Of a DNA stretch of 64,000 nucleotides, positions 27,618 through 36,441 are shown in pieces. How positions within the stretch are numbered: position 1 is the first letter of the stretch; each line of letters begins with the position of its first letter. The translations under genes and the position numbers were made by a program. The stretch is from Parashewanella spongiae (lineage in GTDB: Bacteria > Pseudomonadota > Gammaproteobacteria > Enterobacterales > Shewanellaceae), in assembly GCF_004358345.1 (NCBI RefSeq), contig NZ_CP037952.1, positions 1,054,001 to 1,118,000 on the forward strand. Reading direction: 5' to 3'. The notes under the pieces were generated by a model. It did no database searches and was not told the origin of the DNA. It saw only the letters and a program-made list of their open reading frames with translations.

Positions 27618-28700
27618 GTGAATAATTTAATTTTATATTGCCGTTCAGGCTACGAAAAAGACTGCGCGGCTGAAATTCAGCAACGAGCGCAGGAAGTCGA
27701 TGTTGCTGGTTTTGTAAAAACCAATCGAGATGACGCTTACGTTGTGTATCAAACATTTGAGGAAAATGGTGCCGAAGTACTGTTGGAAAAACTGCCATTA
27801 ACTTCGCTGATTTTTGCAAGACAAATGTTTGCCGCTGGTGAGCTATTATCAGGCTTGCCAGAAGGTGATCGTGTTACCCCCATCGTAGCTGCACTATCTG
27901 ATGTACAACGTGCTGGTGAAATTCGCGTTGAAACGCCTGATACCAACAAAGCAAAAGAGCTTTCAGGGTTCTGCCGAAAATTAACGGTACCACTTCGTCA
28001 AGGACTCAGAAAAGCGGGGATATTACTGGCGAAAGAAAACCCAAAAAGACCGATTATCCATGTGTGTTTTGTTGCACCGGGTAAGGCCTATGCTGGATAC
28101 TCACTTAGTTATAATACATCACCTCATTTTATGGGGATTCCTCGCCTTAAATTTCCATCAGATGCACCGAGTCGTTCAACATTAAAACTGGACGAAGCCT
28201 TTGGTCAATTTTTGACTTCACAAGAGCAAGAAGAAAGGCTATGCAGTGGTATGAACTCTGTTGACTTAGGTGCCTGTCCCGGTGGTTGGACATATCAGCT
28301 AGTAAAAAGAGGTATGTTTGTTGCGGCGGTTGATAATGGCCCTATGGAACAAAAGTTAATGGATACAGGGCAGGTTAAGCACTATCGTGCGGATGGTTTT
28401 AAGTTTGAGCCGCCAAGAAAAAACATTTATTGGTTAGTTTGCGACATGGTTGAAAAGCCTTCTCGTGTTGCTGAATTAATGGAGTATTGGGCTATTCAAG
28501 GTTGGTATCGAGAAGCGATATTTAATCTTAAACTTCCCATGAAAAGTCGTTATAAAGAAGTTAGTCAAATCTTATCCACGATGTCTGAAATTTTGAAAGA
28601 AAACCAAGTAAAAGACTTTAAAATACAATGCAAACATTTGTATCACGATCGTGACGAAGTCACTGTACATTTGTGGTTGAACCCAAACCAAGGTATTTAA
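27618..28700 (+). CDS. rlmM: 23S rRNA 2'-O-ribose C2498 methyltransferase
   Basis: RlmM methylates the 2'-OH of C2498 in 23S rRNA using SAM. The 360-aa length is normal. The N-terminus is THUMP-like (NLILYCRSGYEKDCAAEIQQ). The Rossmann SAM site is DLGACPGGWT at 216-225. Catalytic K-D-K-E positions are consistent with VCDMVEKPSR and NLKLPMKSRY. The start is GTG (MNNLILYC). Its place after gcvA and ygdD matches E. coli apart from the inserted element and intron. Confidence 0.96.
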   Translation: MNNLILYCRSGYEKDCAAEIQQRAQEVDVAGFVKTNRDDAYVVYQTFEENGAEVLLEKLPLTSLIFARQMFAAGELLSGLPEGDRVTPIVAALSDVQRAGEIRVETPDTNKAKELSGFCRKLTVPLRQGLRKAGILLAKENPKRPIIHVCFVAPGKAYAGYSLSYNTSPHFMGIPRLKFPSDAPSRSTLKLDEAFGQFLTSQEQEERLCSGMNSVDLGACPGGWTYQLVKRGMFVAAVDNGPMEQKLMDTGQVKHYRADGFKFEPPRKNIYWLVCDMVEKPSRVAELMEYWAIQGWYREAIFNLKLPMKSRYKEVSQILSTMSEILKENQVKDFKIQCKHLYHDRDEVTVHLWLNPNQGI

Positions 28701-28763
28701 TTTTATAACCTAACTTATATGCTCTTTACGTAAGCGGTTAAATAAACCTTTTAGGTTTATTAA

Positions 28764-31700
28764 TCAGTGATTTTCAACGGGTTGAGGGCGACTTCGCCCT
28801 TCGCTAAGTTCAAAACATTGAATCATTTTGGGAGTCACAAAACTTAGAGCCTCATGCTGACTTCTTGCTAGCGCCAGTACTTTAGTCATTATCGGTTTAC
28901 ATTTTGAGACTGTTAACTGCTTGCTCTCGAAAACAGTGCTGCGTAACAATTGTTCTTTGAGGAACCATGCTATTTGAACTAATGTGTTGGACGGAGGTGA
29001 GCTCTTGCCTTCGAGTTTCAAATTTAGAATATCAAGGAGGGTTTCAACATAGGGAAGTAAATTTAAACCATAAGGGTTATTGTTATGCAGCACTGTAAAA
29101 ATTTGTTTTGCATATAACTCAATAATTTCTATAGGTATGTTTTCTTTAAGTTGTCGGTAGCAGCATATGACAGAGTGCAAACTGTGAATGGCTTTCTCTA
29201 GGTGACAACCTTTGCATTCCGTTTCTTTTAAATATAACAGTAAGACTACTTCGGCTTCTAATGCGCGAAGGCTACTTAGTCTTGCTTTTAATCTATAAGT
29301 TTGTGTTAAGTTTACCCTAGAAAAGATTGAACCATGCCAAACCCGTGCAGCATCACCTGGTTCTATCATATTTTTTTTAACCGAAAGATGAAGCAGTCGA
29401 ATAATGTCTAGCTGTAGTTCAAGGAAATTGAATTCATTACACGTAGGAGGAGGAATAACGGCCTCTTGTAACCAGTAATATCTAAAGCCATTAAAGAAAT
29501 TCTCCCATTCAGGTTCAGAATGCAGGTTTTCAGTCGATTCAGTTGATAATTGGCTTTGTAGCCAAGTCACTAAAGAATGAAAACTATCAAGGTTTATTTC
29601 TGAATAAAGCCGCCCCAATAACATATAGTTTGGGTAATCTTTTGTAATAGATTTAAGCCGTTCTAACCCTTCAAACCATTCAATTTGCTTATCATAAGTT
29701 ATTGCTTCTTCGCTTTTTTGGGGAGTGCACTCCGCCAGCTGAATGATGAGTTGAGCTTCTAGTTCATCAATCTCTACTAATTGGCAAAGTCGCTCTTTAA
29801 GCTCAGTAGATATAGGCGTGGGTTGCTTGGATAAGAAAACAAGGTATTCAAAAAATACTTTATTGAGTATAAGTTGCCATGTTAGGTTTTCTTGTTTTTT
29901 TAGTTCGATTTCTTGTATAAGCGTTTCGAAAGCAGAAGAAACTTGCGCAACATCAACCATGCTGTGTTGAAGCGAATTTATTTTTACAAGTTGATTTCTT
30001 ACTTCTATTTGCCTTTTAAAGCTGAGCTCTTCTGGATGCTCTGTGGTTAAATCAATATGGTCGTTTAATTCTTGTAGTAGTCGTTTCGTTCGTTGAATAT
30101 CTTGTGGTGACATAGTTACTAATAATGAAATTTTTGCGTGTAAGCTGTTCATTTCAATTGATAATAATGCGGTATCGGCATTTCCGTTACGGGCTGCACT
30201 GTTACAAAGTGAAACCAATTTTTGTACCTTTTCTTGAAATAAGTAATTACTGCTTGTTTTTTGCAAATTATAAAATACATCGCTGGCCAACTTGTATTCG
30301 ACTTCGGCTAGTTGGCGTTTTTCATCATCAGTTAACAGGCTTTCATTAATTGTTCTTTTTGCGAGGTATTCATCAGCATCTTTTTCTGTTAAACGGTTTT
30401 TTTTGTGGCAAATGTTTTCTATGGTGAGCCAAAGAATCTTGATTTCGACTTGATGTTTTAATTCTAGTAATTTGCTATTTGGGCCATCCTCATTGAGAGT
30501 TTGATCAATTTCTAGTATAAGACTTTGGTAATTACTCATGTTCGGTGACGAGTGTGAAATGTGTTCGAATGTTATGAAAGCCTCTTTAAATTTGAACTCT
30601 TGCTTGATTTTTTTAAAGGCGAAAGTTTTTTCCTGTTTTGTCTGTCCATTATTTTTTACATAGACAGCGCCAACACTGTCTTTAAGTAACTCAAAGTCTT
30701 TAAGAGGTACGCTGCTACTAGATTGGCTTTTCAAAGAAATTTGAACGCTAAGAATGGAAAGTTGCTGCTTTAGCCTCACTTGTTCAATGAACTCACCTTC
30801 CTTCCTTATAGAGCACGCTTTAATTGCACTTTGTAATTCTTGTTGACACTCCATGCAGGGGATGCTTTCCCAATCTTTCGTTTTATGTGATTCGAGCCAT
30901 TCATGGAAGTCTGAGGAATTGATGATAATCGGGAATGTTGCACGGCGACACTGTGGGAGCAAATCTTTTGTTTCCCACTTGAAGGCTTCACCTTTAAAGC
31001 GACGAGGGGCAAGGCAGCGCTCTAACATTGTAATTTGGTAACGGTGACGAGCTTGTGCAATCGCAGACAACTTTTGCATAGCATCTAACTGAATTTTTAT
31101 TATTAGGGTGCTAATAAGTGCGTTTCGCAGTAGTACATACTCTTTTTTCCAATAACCTGGTCCATTCTTGTGATGTGCGAGCAAAGCCCTTGGCCCCTCT
31201 AAATCAGATAGCATGGTATTGATTATGTGGTCAACAGCATCTATATGTTCCGCTGAACTTATGGCACTTTCTATAGCTTCTATAGCTTGGCGCTTTAATT
31301 GTTTTGACAACAGAATGACAACGATTGATTTTCTATTGGTGCTGGGGGAAATCAAGTGAGTAGTGTTCAGGCGTCTTAAAAAAATTGTGATCATATCAAC
31401 AGGAAGTCGATTCAAACAGGCTTCTGTTGATGATGCTCTAAGTAGTGATTCTAAAGCGCTTGCTAGAGTTCTTAGGTTAGAGTCGCATGACCTCTCCAGC
31501 AAGTAACTCGCATGTTTACCAGAGCTATTTCTAAGCCACAGAATTGCTTCGTACCCTTTTGTTGTCGCTTGAATGAATTTAACACTTAAAGGGTTTGTAT
31601 GAGGTGTTTGAAAGCCGCAAGATTCAATATACTTAATTAGTTGGTCGATGTAGGTTTCGAGTAATAAGGCTAATTCTTCTTGTTCGTACATAGAAAGCAA

Positions 31701-32102
31701 TCCGAATTTAGTTTGACTGTTTTCGAATGTTTCTATAAACAAAAGCAAGTGTGAGAGTGTTACCTTTTGTTCCTTATTATTGAGCAAAGCTGAAAGAGCA
31801 ATAATATGTTTTTTATTATTAAAATCTATTTTTTCTGATTGAGTATCTTCCTGTTTGTGTTCACAAAGGCTATTAGGTTTTAGCTGGAGCAGAGGGTGAA
31901 CTGTAGTGGCGTCGGTATGCTCAGTGCGTGTGTGGAAATTGTGCGTATCTCGAGTGAGTTTAGCTGTCACATGAGTACTCAAATCGTAAGTACGCGAACC
32001 AGGATTCGTAGGAAAGTTTAATAGTGAAGGTGCCGATAATTCGTCTTCATTGGCGCTTGGTGCGCACTCCAAAGGCAGTGAACGTAAATCTTCGATAGAC
32101 AT
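28764..32102 (-). CDS. Large hypothetical protein, all-helical (1112 aa)
   Basis: No domain recognised. The first 90 residues are Ser/Thr/Pro-rich and low in charge; the rest is predicted helical, with many Leu/Glu/Lys heptads (for example KQLAEVEYKLASDVFYNLQK). No signal peptide or TM segment is apparent. The frame stays open to a GTG at 32144, but those 14 extra codons lie mostly inside a mobile element. The ATG at 32102 (MSIEDLRSLPLE) with gga upstream is therefore chosen. Together with size and isolation this suggests an effector or cytoplasmic scaffold; neither is shown. Confidence 0.6.
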   Translation of the reverse strand: MSIEDLRSLPLECAPSANEDELSAPSLLNFPTNPGSRTYDLSTHVTAKLTRDTHNFHTRTEHTDATTVHPLLQLKPNSLCEHKQEDTQSEKIDFNNKKHIIALSALLNNKEQKVTLSHLLLFIETFENSQTKFGLLSMYEQEELALLLETYIDQLIKYIESCGFQTPHTNPLSVKFIQATTKGYEAILWLRNSSGKHASYLLERSCDSNLRTLASALESLLRASSTEACLNRLPVDMITIFLRRLNTTHLISPSTNRKSIVVILLSKQLKRQAIEAIESAISSAEHIDAVDHIINTMLSDLEGPRALLAHHKNGPGYWKKEYVLLRNALISTLIIKIQLDAMQKLSAIAQARHRYQITMLERCLAPRRFKGEAFKWETKDLLPQCRRATFPIIINSSDFHEWLESHKTKDWESIPCMECQQELQSAIKACSIRKEGEFIEQVRLKQQLSILSVQISLKSQSSSSVPLKDFELLKDSVGAVYVKNNGQTKQEKTFAFKKIKQEFKFKEAFITFEHISHSSPNMSNYQSLILEIDQTLNEDGPNSKLLELKHQVEIKILWLTIENICHKKNRLTEKDADEYLAKRTINESLLTDDEKRQLAEVEYKLASDVFYNLQKTSSNYLFQEKVQKLVSLCNSAARNGNADTALLSIEMNSLHAKISLLVTMSPQDIQRTKRLLQELNDHIDLTTEHPEELSFKRQIEVRNQLVKINSLQHSMVDVAQVSSAFETLIQEIELKKQENLTWQLILNKVFFEYLVFLSKQPTPISTELKERLCQLVEIDELEAQLIIQLAECTPQKSEEAITYDKQIEWFEGLERLKSITKDYPNYMLLGRLYSEINLDSFHSLVTWLQSQLSTESTENLHSEPEWENFFNGFRYYWLQEAVIPPPTCNEFNFLELQLDIIRLLHLSVKKNMIEPGDAARVWHGSIFSRVNLTQTYRLKARLSSLRALEAEVVLLLYLKETECKGCHLEKAIHSLHSVICCYRQLKENIPIEIIELYAKQIFTVLHNNNPYGLNLLPYVETLLDILNLKLEGKSSPPSNTLVQIAWFLKEQLLRSTVFESKQLTVSKCKPIMTKVLALARSQHEALSFVTPKMIQCFELSEGRSRPQPVENH

Positions 32103-32119
32103 ATATTTTCCAGCATATA

Positions 32120-32278
32120 AGTACCTATGCAAATGAAACCACACATTCTGACTCGCTATCTAAGCACACTACTACGTTCCAGCTCAGGTTACATAGAGTG
32201 GCTATGCGCCCATCGCTGCGCCTTGTATTGTGCAAATATATCAAGCCAGAATTATTCGATTACATTTGCATAGGTACT
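32120..32278. mobile_element. Element A-related insertion upstream of the 1112-aa gene
   Basis: The left end agtacctatgcaaatg and right end catttgcataggtact are 16-bp perfect inverted repeats, with TA on both sides (32118-32119 and 32279-32280). The 159-bp size and outer seven bases match family A, but most of the interior differs. It separates the gene at 28764-32102 from its original upstream DNA. Confidence 0.75.
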
Positions 32279-32594
32279 TATATCAGAGGCTAAGCGCAAA
32301 AACCTTTAGATATTATCAAGTGGGTTATTCAATATTTAAGTAAGGCTATCCATTTGATATAGCTTTAAAATTACACATTTTAGTATACTAGGTGTAGCCA
32401 AAAAGTTAAGCAATAAAAGATGCAGACTTGTTCAATGCTTATTCAGGGAGAGCGCACGTAGAAGGTTATAATCAAGGTCGACAATAAACGAAAAGGTAGC
32501 GAATGAAACAGAATATTATACCAAATACAGTAATTAATCTCTCACTCAGCAAGAGCTCAAGGTTTTCAGTACAAGGCGCATGTTCGAAGTACTA

Positions 32595-32862
32595 AGGAAC
32601 TGTCTCAAAATAACTTACCGATTTGTTACTGCTTAAAATTGTCAATATCAAGGCACGAAGAATGAAGTTTAGTTATTCTAAATGAAAAATGAGTAACGCA
32701 GAGAGTGGCAATTTTAAGCGTAACCCTTTGGGCTGTGTTTATTTTTGGTTTCTACTGTGTTGTCGAAAGCTTATGTAGAGTAACTACACCACACTTTCTT
32801 CGCCTTGTATAAGCTCAAAAATAAACGACAGCAAAACAGGGAAGTTATTTTGGGACAGTTCC
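32595..32862. mobile_element. Element D, single copy
   Basis: The terminal repeats aggaactgtctcaaaataac and its near complement ttattttgggacagttcc enclose about 268 bp without coding capacity. The target duplication can be read as TA or as CTAAG. It interrupts the junction of element C and the A copy that follows. Confidence 0.7.
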
Positions 32863-32864
32863 TA

Positions 32865-33026
32865 AGTACCTGACCATAAGTTTCTTAAGATTTTCTAGTG
32901 CCCAGTTTCAGCACTCTACGGTGTTGCAACTTCGGTTACATAGCTAAGGCTATGCGCCCTACATTGCGTCTTGTATAGCACTAAACCTGAACACAATAAT
33001 TATCAAAGAACTTATCGACAGGTACT
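32865..33026. mobile_element. Element A copy 3, nested in element C
   Basis: 162 bp, agtacctgacc to gacaggtact. TA at 32863-32864 and 33027-33028. Removing A, D and one TA restores the C sequence gaagtactatataccc seen at 61440-61460. Confidence 0.85.
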
Positions 33027-33394
33027 TATATACCCTAACGGCCGCCATACAAAGCTGGCGCACAACGCACTTAGTGCTTTTGTCGGGATAATTCAAGAAC
33101 GTGCAACGCAGTAATGGAAACCTTTAGCCTTGCCCTTCGGGAGATTGTATGTGCTCACTTTGGATTATAAAGAACACTTCACAAAATTATCTCAACGTAG
33201 CAATGTAATAACGACAGTTTTGTATATCGGTAATAACTATGTTTTCACCAATTTTGTTTGTACTTTGTGCGCATACACAGCTCTGAGTTGAGCATTTAAT
33301 TACTGTAATTGGTATTACTTATCTTGGTTGAATTTTATCCAGAGATAAGCTAGTTTGTGGCAACGTTTCAAGGAGTGAAAACAAAACATACCTT

Positions 33395-34435
33395 ATGTAT
33401 CAAAAACAATTAGTTATATTTAAAAATAATTTCAGTTTGATGAAAGACTCACTGACTAAAATCCAGCAAAATAGTATTCAATGGTTCGTTAGGTTAAGTC
33501 ACCCTCAAAAAATCTACTTAACGGCACTTTTATCTTTAATCGTTTTTAACGGAAATCTGAAACTGGCTGCGGCCATCGCGTTTATGGCAATGATCTTAGA
33601 ATGCTTACCGATAGTCACATACGTGTGGCATACCCTGATTGGTAAAGCCATTATCTTATTGTCCTATGCACTAATTGCAAATTTCGCACTGGCTAATGCA
33701 GCATCATTAGTCAACGGTGTTGTCGGAGTGGCGAGTGCACAGTTTAGTTATAGCCATAACTTTGCAACTTTATTGTATGTTCCTACATGGATGGTAGGTT
33801 TAACCATCGTCGGCTTGATGATGGTCCAAGTTGTTTTAGTGGGTTATATCCAATTGTTGTTACTTCTTAGAATGATAGGGTTCACCAAGAAGTGGCAGTT
33901 ATCGAAATATCCATATTTGATCACCACCATGTTTGTCAGAATTTTTATGACGAGCCTTGTTCTTTGGGTGATTTACGAAGCAAACATTTCTGAATTTGAA
34001 GATCGTACAAAAGGAAGTGTAATTACTGTAAGCGTTGAAAAAGACGCCCAAAGCCAATTTCAGCATCAAGAACAAAACGGGAAAGAAGTTCATGCACAGG
34101 AGTTGAGTGAAATAAAAGCCGATCCTGATAGCTCTTCGATGGAAAAGTTTTTTACTGAATCTGTATCAAGCTTTTTTTCGCAAAAATTAAACAATAAAAA
34201 ACAATTGGCAAGCGAACAGGTTTCATTTGCGAGCATTCTCGTTGCGCATTTTGTTTATTATTTTGATTCGGATGAGTTCAGCCGCTGTGAACTGACGACA
34301 AAGTCACATGGTATTGAATTAAATGACTATGAAGTCCTTCAAATTACACCGAATCCAAAACGGCCTTTAGGTTATGATTTTGTTGTTCGAACCTGCATTT
34401 CTCCGGCATTCCCTGAGTCATATTACAATAAATAA
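33395..34435 (+). CDS. Hypothetical multi-spanning membrane protein (346 aa)
   Basis: Not recognised. Hydrophobic stretches near 39-62, 64-82, 84-104, 128-160 and 172-196 give four to six TM helices. A soluble C-terminal half (about 197-346) has a charged coil and a small domain with one Cys pair (CELTTKSHG, RTCISPAFPE). The start at 33395 lacks a close binding site; an aaggag lies 20 bp upstream, so the start is uncertain. The TAA stop at 34433-34435 is the left target copy of element C copy 5. Confidence 0.6.
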   Translation: MYQKQLVIFKNNFSLMKDSLTKIQQNSIQWFVRLSHPQKIYLTALLSLIVFNGNLKLAAAIAFMAMILECLPIVTYVWHTLIGKAIILLSYALIANFALANAASLVNGVVGVASAQFSYSHNFATLLYVPTWMVGLTIVGLMMVQVVLVGYIQLLLLLRMIGFTKKWQLSKYPYLITTMFVRIFMTSLVLWVIYEANISEFEDRTKGSVITVSVEKDAQSQFQHQEQNGKEVHAQELSEIKADPDSSSMEKFFTESVSSFFSQKLNNKKQLASEQVSFASILVAHFVYYFDSDEFSRCELTTKSHGIELNDYEVLQITPNPKRPLGYDFVVRTCISPAFPESYYNK

Positions 34436-34707
34436 TACCAATTACAGTAATTAAATTCCCAGCTCAAAGCTATGTATGTGTTCAAAGTACAAGTGAAATT
34501 GATGAAGACATAGTTATTACCGACATACAAAACTGTCGTTATTACATTGCTACGTTACAAGTTTTTGAATTATCCCGACAAAAGCACTAAGTGTGTTGAA
34601 CGCCAGTTTTGTATGGCGGCCGTAGGGAATATAGTACTTCAAACTTGCGCCTTGTACTGAAATCCTTTAGCTCTTGCTGAGTGGGAAGTTAATTACTGTA
34701 ATTGGTA
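34436..34707. mobile_element. Element C copy 5, directly after a stop codon
   Basis: 272 bp between TAA (34433-34435, the stop codon of the membrane gene) and TAA (34708-34710). The ends are taccaattacagtaattaa and ttaattactgtaattggta. It carries the cgacatacaaaactgtcg hairpin. Confidence 0.88.
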
Positions 34708-35193
34708 TAACCTGAGTTCAGGTTAAATCGTTTTTATGTAATGTGGAAAGAGCATTCAGGGGTAAAAAGAGTTGCTGAGGCGTAAAGGATAAGGAAATAT
34801 TAAAACTGACATTGCATACGCAGAATAGTTACGCGTCAAGACTGAGTAAGGAGTCACTTTTTATCTATGCTTTACTTAAAATTAACCGATATAAACATTT
34901 TCACAACGCAAAAATGAGTAACCATTCATTAATTTTGGGTTTTTAATAGATGTGCTCAATGTCAGTTAAAAGAGGCTCCAATATAAGCTAATGCAGGTTA
35001 GTTAAGATAAATCTAGAGAAAATTATCGTCGCTCCTGCGAAGGCAGGAGCCCAGCGATTTTGATTTTACTCTGTAAGTCACTTGATATCTGCCTTCGCAG
35101 GTATGACATTTCCCTTAACTGATTGGCATTACTCCAATATAGGTATAAGCCTCTTTATCTCAAGTAATGACTTTAAAGACACTATCTTGAAAT
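34708..35193. other. Gene-free stretch with REP-like palindromes
   Basis: It contains no supported gene. Near 35030-35108 two palindromes occur (cgctcctgcgaaggcaggag and atctgccttcgcaggtat) of the same kind as those at 17165 and 61725. The rest is AT-rich; no RNA gene is evident. Confidence 0.5.
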
Positions 35194-36201
35194 TTACAGT
35201 CTTTCTAAAATTGCATCTGTGAAGTCAGTCGTACCATAAGTACCACCTAAATCACGGGTAGTGCGATCGCCTGATGCGATAACTTCGGTAACGGCACTGC
35301 GAATAGCTTCAGCTTTATCAGCCATTCCCAAATGTTCAAGCATTTGAATAGAAGCTAAAATTACAGAAGTTGGGTTTGCTAGGTTTTTACCAGCAATATC
35401 AGGCGCGCTGCCGTGTACTGCTTCAAAAATAGCGGCATTGCCGCCAATATTAGCACCCGGAGCCATACCTAAACCACCGACAAGACCTGCACATAAGTCA
35501 GACAAAATATCGCCGAATAAGTTAGTCGTTACAATGACATCAAAGTTTTCAGGATTCATGACAAGCTTCATGCAAGTTGCATCAACAATCATTTCTTCAG
35601 TAGTAATGTCTGGGAAGCGTTCGCTGACTTCACGAGCGACTTTCAAGAACAAACCTGAAGTTGACTTCATGATGTTGGCTTTGTGTACGATAGTGACTTT
35701 CTTACGGTTTTCTTTACGTGCTAATTCATAAGCAAATACCGCAATTTTTTCAGCACCTTTACGGGTGATGATACTGGTTGCTTCAGCAGTACAGCCGTCA
35801 TCAGAAACCGTTTGTCCGAGGCCTGAATACATGCCTTCAGTATTTTCACGTACAGTGATAATGTCGATATCTTCGTAGCGTGCTTGCGTACCTTTTAAAG
35901 AGAGTACAGGGCGAACATTAGCATAAAGTGCAAACTTTTTACGCAAGGTAACGTTAATAGAAGTAAAGCCACCGCCAACAGGCGTCGTTAAAGGCCCTTT
36001 TAGAGTGATTTTATTTTTTTCGATTAAATCGAGTGTTTGTTGTGGAAGTAATTCACCGTGCTTTTCTAGCGCGACAAGGCCGGCATCAGCAAAATCATAT
36101 TCAAAGTCACAACCGACTTTGTCTAAAATTTTTAACGCTGAATCGATAATGCTAGGACCAATTCCATCACCTGGAATTACGGTAATTGTACGTTTTGACA
36201 T
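35194..36201 (-). CDS. icd: Isocitrate dehydrogenase, NAD-type
   Basis: It oxidatively decarboxylates isocitrate to 2-oxoglutarate. The 335-aa length is that of the short NAD-dependent bacterial and mitochondrial-type enzymes, not the 415-aa NADP enzyme of E. coli. Substrate residues are in TSINVTLRKKFALYANVRP; metal-binding Asp lie in [13 protein letters not shown]. The cofactor loop [15 protein letters not shown] has Asp-Ile where NADP enzymes carry Lys-Tyr, indicating NAD. leuB in this window is a family paralogue; the Ser and Asn in the SINVT loop favour isocitrate. It is a single gene. Confidence 0.9.
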   Translation of the reverse strand: MSKRTITVIPGDGIGPSIIDSALKILDKVGCDFEYDFADAGLVALEKHGELLPQQTLDLIEKNKITLKGPLTTPVGGGFTSINVTLRKKFALYANVRPVLSLKGTQARYEDIDIITVRENTEGMYSGLGQTVSDDGCTAEATSIITRKGAEKIAVFAYELARKENRKKVTIVHKANIMKSTSGLFLKVAREVSERFPDITTEEMIVDATCMKLVMNPENFDVIVTTNLFGDILSDLCAGLVGGLGMAPGANIGGNAAIFEAVHGSAPDIAGKNLANPTSVILASIQMLEHLGMADKAEAIRSAVTEVIASGDRTTRDLGGTYGTTDFTDAILERL

Positions 36202-36441
36202 TTAAAATCCTTCGACTACGTTGTCTTACTGCTTTTATTTGGTGCCGTCGACCTTAATATTTTTATTATTCGTCGCGGCCAAACGTTTACTTGAGGTATG
36301 ACCACGTATTGTAAACAAATTTCACTATTTTTCACAGAAAATAGTGAGCAATGTCGAGCTTTTTTCGTTATCGTGACAGGGTAGGAATTTGCTTTCAGTT
36401 ATAACGAAAACAAGATCAAATCATAAAAAGAGAGGATGCTG

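Larger units (their letters stand above)
32519..33314. mobile_element. Element C copy 4, split by elements D and A
   Basis: It begins taccaaatacagtaattaa and ends ttaattactgtaattggta, with TTA on both sides (32516-32518 and 33315-33317). The C sequence breaks at gaagtacta (32594) and resumes at tataccctaacggc (33029). Confidence 0.8.

Noticed and set aside
32100-32144. GTG start extending the 1112-aa protein
   Set aside because: The added codons lie mostly inside a mobile element and lack a binding site; the ATG at 32102 is better placed.
34990-35110. Possible tRNA or small RNA hairpins
   Set aside because: The palindromes match the REP-like family seen elsewhere; no cloverleaf or anticodon arm can be formed.
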